Below, one piece after another: positions 16,622 through 26,621 of a stretch of 64,000 bases of DNA (its first letter is position 1; each line of letters begins with the position of its first letter). A program made the position numbers and the translations under genes. The notes under the pieces are model-generated. The model did no database searches. It was not told the origin of the DNA and saw only the letters and a program-made list of their open reading frames with translations. Origin of the DNA: Aliiglaciecola sp. M165 (GTDB lineage Bacteria; Pseudomonadota; Gammaproteobacteria; Enterobacterales; Alteromonadaceae); NCBI RefSeq assembly GCF_007197995.1, contig NZ_VKKH01000002.1:124001-188000 (forward strand). Reading direction: 5' to 3'.

Positions 16622-18019
16622 TCACAACTCTTTTTCAGCAAACTCCGCGAGTCGGCTTCGCACCACGCCATCTAAATTTAAGGTTGCGCTACCAGAGAAG
16701 TTTTTGAATTTCTCAACCAAATAAGTTAGCCCTGACGTTACGGCACTTAGATAGTTGCTGTCGATTTGTGCCAAGTTACCCCCGCAAATCAATTTAGTAC
16801 CTTCACCACAGCGGGTGATGATGGTTTTGAGTTGAGAGGCCGTTAAATTTTGTGATTCATCAAGAATAACGATGGCGTTTTGAATGCTTCGGCCACGCAT
16901 AAAGTTTACTGATTTAAACTGAATGTTAGCTTTTTCCATAATGTAATTCATCGAGCCTTTTACATTCTCGTCATTTTTATGCAGCACTTCTAGTGAGTCA
17001 GTGATCGCTGCTAACCATGGGGCCATCTTTTCTTCTTCGGTTCCTGGCAAGAAACCTATGGATTCGGCAATTTCTGGGGTACTGCGGGTGACAATGATTT
17101 TATCGTACATGTTTTTCTCGACCACCATCTCCAATGCTGCAGCAAGCGCTAAAAGCGTTTTACCGCTGCCTGCAGGGCCGGTGAGAATAACTAAATCAAT
17201 ATGCGGGTCGAGCAGAGAATGCAACGCCATGCCCTGACCAATGTTTTTTGGCGTAATTCCCCAAGCACTGCGTCCCATCAGTCTGTCATAGCCTAAATCC
17301 AGCACTTCAATGGTGTCATTGGTCATCGATTCAACTAAACCTGCGAAGCTACCCTCTTCATCAATCAAAAACTCATTAATATACGCCTCAGGAAGCACTT
17401 TTTTATCAATAGTGTGAATGGTGTCTCGCCCTTCGCTACGACTATCAACTGTCTTTACGTTTTGCCAAAACTCTCCGTCAAAGGTGTGGTATCCCTTGGA
17501 TAAGTATTTGATGTCGCTAATCAATTGGTCAGTGCGATAATCTTCTACATGGGCCAGACCAGCACCTTTGGCTTTAAGCCGCATGTTGATATCTTTGGTA
17601 ACTAAAACAACTTGTCGTGGATGTTTGATTTTTTGCAAGTGCAACGCTGCATTAATAATACGATTGTCATTTTCATTGCTAGTAAACACTTGTTGGTCAA
17701 TGCTTAGTCCATGGTCGGCAAATATTGACAATGCACCTGAAGGCGCGGCAAAACCCGAGCCCATTCCGTTCATAGTAACACCTTCAATCATTTCTTCTGG
17801 TGTTGCTTCGTGCAATAAATCTTCCATTGCGCGTATCGATACTCGCGCATCGCGGGCGACATCTTTTTTGCTGTCTTTAATGTAATCAAGTTCTTCTAGA
17901 ACCGTCATGGGGACCACGACATCATGTTCTTTGAAAGATAAAAAGGCTAGAGGTTCGTGAAGCAGGATATTGGTATCTAAAACATAAAGTTTGGTTGGCT
18001 CTGCTTTTTTTTTCGGCAT
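16622..18019 (-). CDS. PIN-domain PhoH-like ATPase (PhoH2 type)
   Basis: This 465-residue cytoplasmic protein fuses an N-terminal PIN ribonuclease domain to a PhoH-type P-loop ATPase. The PIN part (1-150) opens KLYVLDTNILLHEP with Asp15 and has the acidic residues EELDYIKD (about 42-49) and TKDINMRLKA (about 140-149). The PhoH part from about 245 has Walker A GPAGSGKT (about 278-285), Walker B IVILDESQNL and the GxSR-like terminal SRLAEFAE. PhoH2 proteins act as RNA helicases coupled to sequence-selective RNA cleavage. The gene is monocistronic, divergent from rapA. The family is firm; the RNA target is unknown. Confidence 0.9.
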   Translation of the reverse strand: MPKKKAEPTKLYVLDTNILLHEPLAFLSFKEHDVVVPMTVLEELDYIKDSKKDVARDARVSIRAMEDLLHEATPEEMIEGVTMNGMGSGFAAPSGALSIFADHGLSIDQQVFTSNENDNRIINAALHLQKIKHPRQVVLVTKDINMRLKAKGAGLAHVEDYRTDQLISDIKYLSKGYHTFDGEFWQNVKTVDSRSEGRDTIHTIDKKVLPEAYINEFLIDEEGSFAGLVESMTNDTIEVLDLGYDRLMGRSAWGITPKNIGQGMALHSLLDPHIDLVILTGPAGSGKTLLALAAALEMVVEKNMYDKIIVTRSTPEIAESIGFLPGTEEEKMAPWLAAITDSLEVLHKNDENVKGSMNYIMEKANIQFKSVNFMRGRSIQNAIVILDESQNLTASQLKTIITRCGEGTKLICGGNLAQIDSNYLSAVTSGLTYLVEKFKNFSGSATLNLDGVVRSRLAEFAEKEL

Positions 18020-18263
18020 CCGTTACTCCGTTGTGACTACCCATAGAAATCAGTCAATTTTGACTGGAGCTCAAGACTACCTTAAACCACTTTAATGGCA
18101 GTTTCACCTACTTTTCTCAGCCTTTTAATAACGTCTTTTTTTACAGTCTGTTAACTGCATATCCTTGAGAATCAGTTTATAATTAAGGATTACTTATTCA
18201 TCGCGACTGTCAGATTTGGACATCACTTTCCATTGACAAAAAGCGCGCTTCTTGGACCATTTT

Positions 18264-21101
18264 ATGTCACAACCTCACGACTTTGCCGTTGGGCAACGTT
18301 GGTTAAGCAACACAGAATCAGAACTAGGTTTAGGTACGATCATTACTGTTAATCAAAGGACAGTTGAAATTCTTTTTCCCGCGATCGGCGAAACCCGAAC
18401 TTACGCTCCAGCTAGCGCACCGCTTACCCGAGTCACCTTTGACGTAGGTGAAACCGTTAGCTGCCATGCTGGGTGGAAAATGCTGGTTGAGCGCACAAGT
18501 CATCATCAAGGAATGCTAACTTATCACGGCAAGCGCGAAGATAATGGTGAATCTGTCGAGTTAAAAGAAACCTTTGTTGATCACCACTTTCAACTCAATC
18601 AACCTCAGCAAAGGCTACTTGCTGGCCAAGTTGATGAGCCCAAATGGTTTGAAATACGTGAAAAGTGCATCAATCACCAATATCAGCATGCAACCTCTGA
18701 TTTATTAGGCTTTGTGGGCGCCCGAGTCGACATCATTCCGCATCAGTTGCATATAGCCTCAGAGGTGGGCAGACGCCATGCTCCACGGGTGTTACTTGCA
18801 GACGAAGTGGGGCTGGGGAAAACCATCGAAGCGGCGTTAATCATTCATCAACAACTCCTGACAAACCGCGCTCAACGTGTCTTGGTTGTTGTACCAAACA
18901 GCTTAGTTCACCAATGGTTGGTTGAGATGTTGCGTCGCGTAAATTTAGCTTTCTCAATTTTTGATGAAGAACGCTGTCAAGCTATGGCAGAAGAGGCCAG
19001 CAATCCGTTTGAAGCCGAACAATTAGTGCTTTGCAGCCTGGATTTTCTCACCCATAACAGCCGCTATTTTCAGCTTGCGTGCGAAGCTCCCTGGGATTTG
19101 CTGGTTGTCGATGAGGCTCATCATCTGACCTGGTCTCCTGGACAACCCTCTCAAGAGTATGAGGTAGTGGAGCAATTGGCTGAAGTGACCAAAGGCGTAT
19201 TGTTGCTCACTGCGACGCCTGAACAATTAGGTCATGAAAGTCACTTTGCCCGTTTGAGGTTGCTTGATCCGGCGCGTTTTCATGATTACCACAGTTTTGT
19301 TGAAGAAGAGCAGGCTTATAGTGAGCTAGCTAAAGCTATTGCACCATTATTATCGGAGAATAAAAATAGTGAACTAGATGACGTGGCACTCAGTGCCATA
19401 GCGAATTTCGCTGGTGAAGAAACCGTTAAACATGTTGATTTTAAAAAACCAGAACAGCGGAACAGGCTGTTAAAAGAATTGTTAGATCGACATGGTACGG
19501 GCAGGTTATTGTTTAGAAACAGTCGTTCAGGTGTCAGTGGTTTCCCATCCCGAGAACTGTTGTCTTATCCACTGGCGATGCCCTCACAATATGAGCAAGC
19601 GCTAAAAAAGGAGCTTGACCCGTCTAAACTGCTTAGTCCTGATCGGATACCCGAGTGTGTTGATGACTGGTTCAACTTTGACCCAAGAGTCGACTGGTTT
19701 ATATCCCACTTGCAAGCGCTTAAAGGCGAAAAGGTTCTGACCATATGCGCAAAGGCTTCAACTGCATTAATGTTGGCAGAGGCCATTCGGCGAAAAAGCG
19801 GTATCCGTGCAGGCGTGTTTCACGAGGGCTTGAGTATTGTCGAGCGAGATCGTATCGCCAATTATTTTGCGCAGTCTGAAGACGGCGCACAAGTGTTGAT
19901 TTGCAGTGAAATTGGCAGTGAAGGACGAAATTTTCAGTTTGCTCATCACCTAGTGTTGTTCGATCTGCCCTGTGTACCCGATTTATTGGAACAGCGAATT
20001 GGTCGTCTGGACCGAATAGGTCAGAAACACGACGTGAAGATCCATGTGCCTTTTTTCATTCATTCAGCACGGCACACCATGCTCGATTGGTATCATGACG
20101 GCCTGAATGCATTTGAACTGACCTGTCCTGCCGGTACCAGCGTTTATGAAGAAGTAGAAGAAAGTTTACTTAACGCATTGCAAAACCCGCACGATGAGCC
20201 AGCAAAGCGCAGCTTAATTGACACGACGCATACGATTTATCAAACCTTAAAAAGCCGGTTAGAACAAGGGCGCGACAAATTACTTGAAATTAACTCTTCA
20301 GGCAAAGGTCAAATCGAACCATTGTTGACTGCTATCCAAGATGCAGAAGATTCTCCGGTGCTTGAACGATTCATGACACAACTGTTTGATACCATTGGCG
20401 TGTTGCAAGAAGAAAAAGATGATAATTGTTATTTGCTGCGCCAAACCGAATCCATGCATACCCAATTGCCTGGTCTTGAAGAAGACGGCATGACCATCAC
20501 CTACGAAAGGCCAACGGCTACGGCCATGGAACATGTGCATTTCTTTAGCTGGGATCATCCAATGGTGCAACATGCCATGGATACAATCATTACCGATGTC
20601 CAGGGAAAAAGCGCAATAGGCATGCATCGAGATAAAAGCCTGCCTGCCGGATTCTATTGGTTGGAATGTCTATTTGTCTTATCTACGATGGCTGAAAAGC
20701 ATCTCCAGGTCGAACGTTTCCTTCCGGCAACCCCAATCAAAGTCATCATTGATGCTAAAGGGCAGCAGGCGGATAAAGCCTTTTATCAATTGGAAAGCGT
20801 CAACAGCAAGATGTCTAATCAACTTGTCAGTGCGCTGCAATCACATATCGAAAAAGCCCTGGATTCAGCCACCACCTTAGCAGTAAGTGCCGCACACCAA
20901 CTGCGCTTGGACTGCTCTGAAAAAATGACTCAATTGTTGACTGGTGAACTGCATCGTTTAGCAAGCTTAAAGCAGGTAAACCCTTCTATACGCCAAGATG
21001 AACTAGATTTTTTACGCAATCAAATTGCTGCTTTAGATGAGGCCATTGGCAATGCGGATGTTCATCTTGAAGCGGTAAGACTCATTGTGAACAATCATTA
21101 A
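18264..21101 (+). CDS. rapA: RNA polymerase-associated Swi2/Snf2 ATPase RapA
   Basis: RapA (HepA) is an ATPase that binds RNA polymerase and recycles it from post-termination complexes. This protein has 945 residues, against 968 in E. coli. The N-terminal Tudor-like region opens with VGQRWLSNTESELGLGTI. The helicase core has Walker A DEVGLGKT (about 184-191), DEAH in VVDEAHHL and, in the second lobe, SEIGSEGRNFQFA with QRIGRLDRIGQ (motif VI). The ATG giving MSQPHDF is preferred over an in-frame TTG four codons upstream because it places the conserved start close to that of RapA homologues. It is followed 13 bases later by rluA, the same neighbour as in E. coli. Confidence 0.96.
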   Translation: MSQPHDFAVGQRWLSNTESELGLGTIITVNQRTVEILFPAIGETRTYAPASAPLTRVTFDVGETVSCHAGWKMLVERTSHHQGMLTYHGKREDNGESVELKETFVDHHFQLNQPQQRLLAGQVDEPKWFEIREKCINHQYQHATSDLLGFVGARVDIIPHQLHIASEVGRRHAPRVLLADEVGLGKTIEAALIIHQQLLTNRAQRVLVVVPNSLVHQWLVEMLRRVNLAFSIFDEERCQAMAEEASNPFEAEQLVLCSLDFLTHNSRYFQLACEAPWDLLVVDEAHHLTWSPGQPSQEYEVVEQLAEVTKGVLLLTATPEQLGHESHFARLRLLDPARFHDYHSFVEEEQAYSELAKAIAPLLSENKNSELDDVALSAIANFAGEETVKHVDFKKPEQRNRLLKELLDRHGTGRLLFRNSRSGVSGFPSRELLSYPLAMPSQYEQALKKELDPSKLLSPDRIPECVDDWFNFDPRVDWFISHLQALKGEKVLTICAKASTALMLAEAIRRKSGIRAGVFHEGLSIVERDRIANYFAQSEDGAQVLICSEIGSEGRNFQFAHHLVLFDLPCVPDLLEQRIGRLDRIGQKHDVKIHVPFFIHSARHTMLDWYHDGLNAFELTCPAGTSVYEEVEESLLNALQNPHDEPAKRSLIDTTHTIYQTLKSRLEQGRDKLLEINSSGKGQIEPLLTAIQDAEDSPVLERFMTQLFDTIGVLQEEKDDNCYLLRQTESMHTQLPGLEEDGMTITYERPTATAMEHVHFFSWDHPMVQHAMDTIITDVQGKSAIGMHRDKSLPAGFYWLECLFVLSTMAEKHLQVERFLPATPIKVIIDAKGQQADKAFYQLESVNSKMSNQLVSALQSHIEKALDSATTLAVSAAHQLRLDCSEKMTQLLTGELHRLASLKQVNPSIRQDELDFLRNQIAALDEAIGNADVHLEAVRLIVNNH

Positions 21102-21114
21102 GTAGGGAAACACA

Positions 21115-21792
21115 TTGGCCATATTGAACTACGCTCCAGCATTAAACCCAAGCTTTGATATCCTCTACCAGGATGAAGACATGTTAGTTTTGAATAAACC
21201 CAGTGGTTTGTTGAGTGTACCGGGCAAAGCATTGGAACATAAAGACAGCTTGCAACTGCGTGTGCAACGGGTTTTTCCCACCGCAACCATCGTGCATCGA
21301 CTGGATATGGCCACATCGGGAATAATGGTGATGGCCCTCAATATTGATAGCCACCGAGCGATATCCAAAGCTTTTGAATTGCGGCAAACCAGCAAAACTT
21401 ACCTTGCCAGAGTCTATGGAAGAATGAAAACAAACTCTGGTGTTGTCGATCTACCACTTATTTGTGATTGGCCTAATCGGCCTAAACAAATGGTTGATCA
21501 TCAACGGGGAAAACATGCTCTAACACATTACCGCTGTCTTGGTGCCGACGAGGATGAAAGCTTGGTTGAATTAAAGCCTGTTACAGGGCGCTCTCACCAG
21601 CTCAGAGTGCATATGCTCAGCCTTGGACATCCAATTTTAGGTGATCGCTTGTACGCACACAATAAAGCTCTTAACGCCGCGGATCGATTGCAATTGCACG
21701 CGCAATCTTTACATTTTCTGCACCCCACAACACAAAAGCCGCTAGCATTTGAATGTCCGGCACCATTTTCATTCAAGAGTACGGGCAATTAA
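21115..21792 (+). CDS. rluA: rRNA/tRNA pseudouridine synthase, RluA family
   Basis: RluA makes pseudouridine 746 in 23S rRNA and 32 in several tRNAs. This is a 225-residue protein without an S4 domain. It has DEDMLVLNKPSGLLSVPG near the start and the catalytic HRLDMATSGIMVMA (the Asp is the nucleophile) at about residues 61-74. GRSHQLRVHM and GHPILGDRLY follow, all typical of RluA. The start is a TTG with AGGGA six bases before it; the next in-frame ATG would cut into the domain. The order rapA-rluA matches E. coli and supports this paralogue over RluC or RluD. Confidence 0.93.
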   Translation: MAILNYAPALNPSFDILYQDEDMLVLNKPSGLLSVPGKALEHKDSLQLRVQRVFPTATIVHRLDMATSGIMVMALNIDSHRAISKAFELRQTSKTYLARVYGRMKTNSGVVDLPLICDWPNRPKQMVDHQRGKHALTHYRCLGADEDESLVELKPVTGRSHQLRVHMLSLGHPILGDRLYAHNKALNAADRLQLHAQSLHFLHPTTQKPLAFECPAPFSFKSTGN

Positions 21793-21808
21793 ACCGATAA
21801 CCTTAGTT

Positions 21809-22699
21809 GTGAATAAACTAATCGCCATTTCCTTGCCAATTCTGTTATGCGTCCACGTGTTCTATTGTGACGTAGCATTGGCAATGCAGGATCCTGACAC
21901 CCAACTCAGTGATATCCGTCAGCGAGAGTTCAATGATAGTTTTGATGTGTTATTAGCAGGTGAACAAGAAATTCCCATCGTTATACAAGAATCCAACACC
22001 CCCATCACTCGTGGTGTAGCCGTATTGATAAGTGAAGCTGGCCATAATCCCTTTAGCCATCATGGGCTGTTGCAACTTAGCACGTCACTCAATAGTGTGG
22101 GTTGGGTCACTATGATCATGCCCGCACCGGTTACGGGTTTTACTGTGGAATCGGAACCTCTGACTGATTCTCCTGCCGAGTCTAATGCTTCTCAGGACCT
22201 AGCGACCTCAGAAACAGACAATCAAGAGATGCATGCCCGAACAGGTCTTTCGAGGATCGCGCAAGATGCATTTGACACACATCAGCAGGATTTAATATTA
22301 CGCATGCAAGCGATAACCAGCAGAACCAGTCAATATCCGGGATTCTTTTTAGTGATTGCACAAGGAACCTCTGCCGCTTGGTTAACTAAAATTTATGCTG
22401 AGAACTTACTCGGTTCGCCAGATGGCATGGTGGCGCTGAGCCCTCATTGGCCCGCACGAGAGTACAACAATCAACTTCCAATGTGGGTGTCACAAACTGA
22501 AATGCCTTATCTAGATATCTACACTCCATGGGATAATAAATGGGCGCAAGACACCGTTGCTCAGCGACACATCCAATCGGTCAAGGCACTAAAAATGATT
22601 TACCGACAACGAGAATTAATTGGCCAACAACTCGATCAACAACAATTTGCTCGACTTGGTAAAGAGATCTATGGCTGGCTAACCCATATGGGCTGGTAG
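21809..22699 (+). CDS. DUF3530-family exported protein, alpha/beta-hydrolase-like
   Basis: This 296-residue exported protein starts at a GTG that gives a normal signal peptide (MNKLIAISLPILLCVHVFYC, cut near ALA-MQ). A TTG 20 codons upstream would overlap rluA and bury the signal. GVAVLISEAGHNPFSHHGL and LNSVGWVTMIMPAP resemble the start of DUF3530 hydrolase-fold proteins. The segment FFLVIAQGTSAAWL sits where a nucleophile elbow would lie (GxSxG read here as QGTSA), so an active serine is uncertain. It is probably co-transcribed with rapA-rluA. The substrate is unknown. Confidence 0.7.
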   Translation: MNKLIAISLPILLCVHVFYCDVALAMQDPDTQLSDIRQREFNDSFDVLLAGEQEIPIVIQESNTPITRGVAVLISEAGHNPFSHHGLLQLSTSLNSVGWVTMIMPAPVTGFTVESEPLTDSPAESNASQDLATSETDNQEMHARTGLSRIAQDAFDTHQQDLILRMQAITSRTSQYPGFFLVIAQGTSAAWLTKIYAENLLGSPDGMVALSPHWPAREYNNQLPMWVSQTEMPYLDIYTPWDNKWAQDTVAQRHIQSVKALKMIYRQRELIGQQLDQQQFARLGKEIYGWLTHMGW

Positions 22700-22821
22700 C
22701 AAGACTTTAATTTCCTCAGTTTTCAAACGATTATTAATTTTGTCTTCTGCCAACGCTGCAAGGACGCAATTGGCGTCTATACTTTGATTACGTTTAAGTA
22801 ATATGCAGCCTAGATTTGATA

Positions 22822-23145
22822 GTGGATATTCCGAATTTTATTGATTTAAAAGCCAAACAACTGGCGTATTTCGTTAGAGGCTTTTGGTCGTATAAAATCC
22901 CGTATTTAGAAGTGGATCTGTACTTTTGGGATACGCTTGAAGAGTGGTCGCAGATTAAAAAGCGCGAAGACGAACCCTACTCTCAAAAAGAACGAGTGTT
23001 TTGGCATATGTTGCATCAATTGCATTTTTGGCCTGAACAAAAACTCATGCAAGATCCTTATCTTCGTTCTGAATTGGAAACCTGTCTGAATTATCTTGAA
23101 GGGGCAGGACAATATCCTCTCGATTGCATCGGAATTCGTCCTTAA
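22822..23145 (+). CDS. Conserved hypothetical protein, 107 residues
   Basis: This small soluble protein is rich in aromatic residues (WDTLEEWSQI, VFWHMLHQLHFW) and has no membrane segment, signal or recognised domain. The start is a GTG, or a TTG two codons earlier; neither has a strong ribosome site. The compact, non-repetitive sequence and clean codon use suggest a real gene. It lies between the DUF3530 gene and an AmpG-like permease. I do not recognise the family. Confidence 0.6.
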   Translation: MDIPNFIDLKAKQLAYFVRGFWSYKIPYLEVDLYFWDTLEEWSQIKKREDEPYSQKERVFWHMLHQLHFWPEQKLMQDPYLRSELETCLNYLEGAGQYPLDCIGIRP

Positions 23146-23237
23146 ACTCAAAATATTTGCCCTTCATACAATTAGTCGTTGCACCCTTTTGCTATACATG
23201 ATCCAATGGTTTTTTTTAGTTGTTGTATTGAGTTCTG

Positions 23238-24602
23238 GTGAAGCAAACCTTTAAATCAACCTTACTAACCTACAAAGATAAACGTTTGCTATTCGTTTTT
23301 TTATTTGGCATTGCAAGCGGTTTTCCTTGGGTGATGATCAGCTCAGGTTTGTCTGCCTGGTTACAGGAATCCGGTGTCAGCCGAACTTCAATTGGACTGC
23401 TGGGTTCAATTTACGTGGCCTACTCAATTAATTTTTTGTGGTCACCGCTACTAGACAGAGTTCGTCCCCCATTTTTGGGTCAGCGTCGCGGCTGGATAGT
23501 TATGGCACAGGCAATGATCATATTGTCCTGTATTGGAATGGCTATTGTTCCGGTGCAACAGCAATTATTTTTAGCGGGTCTGATTGGATTGTCTATCGCA
23601 ATATTCTCAGCCACACAAGACATTGCCATTGATGCCTACCGAATCGATATCATCAAACCTCATGAAAAAGAAAAGCTAGCTGCGGCTTCGGCGATGGCTA
23701 CCGCTGGGTGGTGGACTGGTTTTGGTGGTTTAGGCGCTATTCCGTTTTTTATCGCTGACATACCAGGTTGGCAATGGTCTGAAATTTATTTTGTATTGGC
23801 AGGCATAATGGCAGTCTTGATGATTGTGGTGGTGCTGAGCAAGGAACCCGTCACCAATCGAGCTGAAATGCAAGCGGCTGCCAGTGCAAGATATGCCAGT
23901 ATGCTGTCGGGTGATCAGCCAATGACATTTATTCAAAAAATACTGAATTGGCTTTTGGTTACTGTTGTTGAACCATTCAGAGACTTCTTTAGTCGCAATA
24001 CCTTCAAATTGGCTTTGTCTATTCTCCTGTTTATTTTTCTATTTAAGATTGGCGAAGCGTTTTTAGGCAGAATGAGTATTGTTTTCTACAAAGAGCTCGG
24101 ATTCACCAATAGTGATATTGGTAGCTATTCAAAATTGTTGAATTGGTGGGTAACGATTGTTTTTGCTGTGATCGGTGGCATGGTAAATATTCGATATGGC
24201 ATTTATCGCGGATTAATGACAGGCGGCATCGCTATGGCCGCCAGCAATTTGATGTTTGCTTTGATGGCAGAAGTAGGTCCAGATAAAACGCTTTTTGCCG
24301 CAACAATTTTTGTTGACGGGTTTACCGCAGCCTGGAGTTCTGTTGCCTTGGTCGCATTTATCTCTTTGTTGTGCAACCAAGCATTTTCTGCATCTCAGTA
24401 CGCATTAATGGCTTCTTTGGGCGTATTAGGCCGCACAGCAATGGCATCTGGTAGTGGCTTTCTCGTAGATTGGATGGATGGAAATTGGTCTGTATTCTTT
24501 ATACTGACCGCGGTGATGGTATTGCCTAGCTTAGTGTTTTTATGGTCGATTCGAGAGCATATTCACAGATTGGAGGCAAGGGCGTCAAACACGCTGGAAT
24601 AG
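23238..24602 (+). CDS. MFS permease of the AmpG type
   Basis: This 454-residue inner-membrane transporter has 12 predicted helices. Its opening FGIASGFPWVMISSGLSAWL and the segment SIYVAYSINFLWSPLLDRV are typical of AmpG, the permease for anhydro-muropeptides recycled from peptidoglycan; QDIAIDAYRIDII is also AmpG-like. The start is GTG. Several AmpG paralogues exist in Alteromonadales, and this one stands apart from beta-lactamase or recycling genes, so muropeptide transport is probable but not certain. It converges on the diguanylate cyclase gene with an 11-base gap and no visible terminator. Confidence 0.8.
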   Translation: MKQTFKSTLLTYKDKRLLFVFLFGIASGFPWVMISSGLSAWLQESGVSRTSIGLLGSIYVAYSINFLWSPLLDRVRPPFLGQRRGWIVMAQAMIILSCIGMAIVPVQQQLFLAGLIGLSIAIFSATQDIAIDAYRIDIIKPHEKEKLAAASAMATAGWWTGFGGLGAIPFFIADIPGWQWSEIYFVLAGIMAVLMIVVVLSKEPVTNRAEMQAAASARYASMLSGDQPMTFIQKILNWLLVTVVEPFRDFFSRNTFKLALSILLFIFLFKIGEAFLGRMSIVFYKELGFTNSDIGSYSKLLNWWVTIVFAVIGGMVNIRYGIYRGLMTGGIAMAASNLMFALMAEVGPDKTLFAATIFVDGFTAAWSSVALVAFISLLCNQAFSASQYALMASLGVLGRTAMASGSGFLVDWMDGNWSVFFILTAVMVLPSLVFLWSIREHIHRLEARASNTLE

Positions 24603-24612
24603 TCATTTTGAA

Positions 24613-25566
24613 TCAATAACAAGTAACGCGGTTTCGGCCACCTTCTTTGGATTTGTAAAGCGCCTGGTCGGCTTTTTCTAGCCACACCATGTGATCTTTG
24701 TATTTTTTGTCGAAGTCGGCAATGCCAAGACTGACAGTGAACCTAATCTCGGTGCCTTCATAAACTGGCACCATCTTTTCACAAACAGTTCTAATACGTT
24801 CAGCAACCACCATGGCATTTTCTGCTGTGGTCTCGGGTAATAAAATCGCAAACTCTTCACCACCATAGCGGCCACAAACGTCTGTCTCTCGAACCGATTT
24901 TTTGACAATTTCTGCGAGGGTCTTGATGATGTAATCGCCTGCGGGATGGCCGTAGGTATCATTGACCTTTTTAAAGTGGTCGATGTCCAACATGATGACC
25001 GCTCCAGGTTGGCCATTTCTTATAATACGCTTGTGTTCCAGCGCAAAGGTTTCTTCCCAATACCTACGGTTAAATACGCCGGTTAATCCATCGACACGAC
25101 TTATTTGCTGGAGCTGTTTATTAAGCGACTGTATACCTTTTTTATTTAAGGCTTCATCAGTCACATCGTAGACCACGATACAAATTTGCTCGACGTCGCC
25201 TTTAAGTGAAGCCAATGGAAACAAGGTGACGTTTTGATACATAAAGTCCGAAGCTGAGGTGATTGGTCGACTTGTATCGAATTTGAACAAGAAAGGACGT
25301 TGCTCCCAGATAATAAATGCTGGGCTTTTTAAATTAAAAACCGGTTCAGTTTTAACTAAAAACCATTCTTTGTCGATTTCTGGAAAATACTCGAAAATAT
25401 TTTTGTTCTTAATTTTGCTTGGTAATATACCACTGTTGTTTTCCATGAATTGGTTCCAAACCAATACATTGAAATTCTTATCCAGCACCGCCAAACCAAT
25501 TTCAATGGAACCTAGCAAATCAAACTGCCAGTGCATTGAATTTATGTCAGTAAATTCATCGCTCAT
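24613..25566 (-). CDS. Diguanylate cyclase, PAS-GGDEF
   Basis: This 317-residue cytoplasmic protein makes cyclic di-GMP. Residues 10-140 form a PAS-like sensor (LDKNFNVLVWNQFME), and the GGDEF domain runs from about 155 to the end. The active site is GGEEF (in RYGGEEFAILLPET), with an intact inhibitory I-site RETD five residues upstream, so product feedback is expected. The metal site reads MLDIDHFKKVND. It lies three bases after the receiver/CheC-CheX gene on the same strand, so that pair should be one transcript, probably downstream of thyA. Possibly the receiver protein sets its activity. Confidence 0.93.
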   Translation of the reverse strand: MSDEFTDINSMHWQFDLLGSIEIGLAVLDKNFNVLVWNQFMENNSGILPSKIKNKNIFEYFPEIDKEWFLVKTEPVFNLKSPAFIIWEQRPFLFKFDTSRPITSASDFMYQNVTLFPLASLKGDVEQICIVVYDVTDEALNKKGIQSLNKQLQQISRVDGLTGVFNRRYWEETFALEHKRIIRNGQPGAVIMLDIDHFKKVNDTYGHPAGDYIIKTLAEIVKKSVRETDVCGRYGGEEFAILLPETTAENAMVVAERIRTVCEKMVPVYEGTEIRFTVSLGIADFDKKYKDHMVWLEKADQALYKSKEGGRNRVTCY

Positions 25567-25569
25567 GAT

Positions 25570-26598
25570 TTATCCATCCACCTTAGTCAATTTTTCAAAC
25601 ATCAAATCGATAGATTTGTCGGGAAACAATAGCAATAAATCAAAGGCAATAGATTCACTCTTTATGGCATAACCTATTTCAATCGCTAATACACGATTCC
25701 AACGTGACAAATTGTCATTAAGTAACTCGTCCAACCCACAATGTTGTCCCAATACGATAGGATGATTATGGGTAAACTTCACATTTAGCTGATCAGACAG
25801 TGCCGTTAAACATGCACTAACCATGATGTTAGTGACGTCCATCAGCGCTTCAAGTTCAAGCTGAGCACTAAGTTTTGTTTGTTTATAATTGAGCAGCTTA
25901 ACCATATTGGCGAAGTTGGAGTCATTAAAAATCAATAGTGCTTCACCACTGATCCCGGCACTGATAAACCCCTGAGAAATCGCTGAAACGCTTTCATTAT
26001 GACTGATTTCTGCAATAGCCATATGCAATTCGGTGGTTTCAATAAGGTTCACATTAGGTATGGGTAAATCAATGAATTGATTAAGCATCTGCGCCAATTT
26101 TTCCCCAGCTTGCCCCATGGCAACATTTGCCATTTCTCGATAGGCATCTAGCTTTTCACTGAGAGGATCGGCTTTTGTGCTCTTTTGCTCTTGTTGCACG
26201 GCGGCAGATCGTTGAGTTGCCGCTTTGTCGCCGCTATACAGACCGAACTGGCTTAAAATAGTGCTGAGTTTATCGTTGTCGACAGGTTTTCGAATGAAAT
26301 CAATAGCACCGAGTTTTAACATTCGGGTACGCGCTTCTGGTTGCACGTCGCCCGATACGACAATCACCAATGTCGGTAGATCTTCGTTTTTGATCACCTC
26401 CATCGTTTGATAGCCGTCCATAACCGGCATGTTCAAGTCGAGAAACATGACATCGGCTTTGCCTCGCTTTATTTGCTCAATTGCAAGCTGCCCATTTTCA
26501 GCGAAACTGATTTCCACATCCCAACCATCGGGAATCGATCTTGCCATTTGTTTTCTGGCAAATCCCGAATCGTCACAAATGAGCACTTTTGTTGGCAT
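25570..26598 (-). CDS. Response regulator with CheC/CheX-like phosphatase domain
   Basis: This 342-residue protein has an N-terminal receiver (acidic CDD at 8-10, acceptor Asp54 in FLDLNMPVMDG, IRKPVDN). After a linker of about 50 residues comes a CheC/CheX-like domain (about 165-335). There the phosphatase helix reads ELEALMDVTN followed 22 residues later by Pro, close to the CheC pattern of Glu-x2-Asn, here with Asp in place of Glu. Such proteins may dephosphorylate a partner receiver. The gene is translationally close to the diguanylate cyclase and 23 bases after thyA. It is not near chemotaxis genes, so a role in c-di-GMP signalling is more likely than in CheY control. Confidence 0.83.
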   Translation of the reverse strand: MPTKVLICDDSGFARKQMARSIPDGWDVEISFAENGQLAIEQIKRGKADVMFLDLNMPVMDGYQTMEVIKNEDLPTLVIVVSGDVQPEARTRMLKLGAIDFIRKPVDNDKLSTILSQFGLYSGDKAATQRSAAVQQEQKSTKADPLSEKLDAYREMANVAMGQAGEKLAQMLNQFIDLPIPNVNLIETTELHMAIAEISHNESVSAISQGFISAGISGEALLIFNDSNFANMVKLLNYKQTKLSAQLELEALMDVTNIMVSACLTALSDQLNVKFTHNHPIVLGQHCGLDELLNDNLSRWNRVLAIEIGYAIKSESIAFDLLLLFPDKSIDLMFEKLTKVDG

Positions 26599-26621
26599 GT
26601 TCTAATCTCGTTTATCAGTCA

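Noticed and set aside
22763-22777. Terminator hairpin GACGC/GCGTC after the DUF3530 gene
   Set aside because: The stem is only 5 bp and no T-run follows; it could equally be chance.
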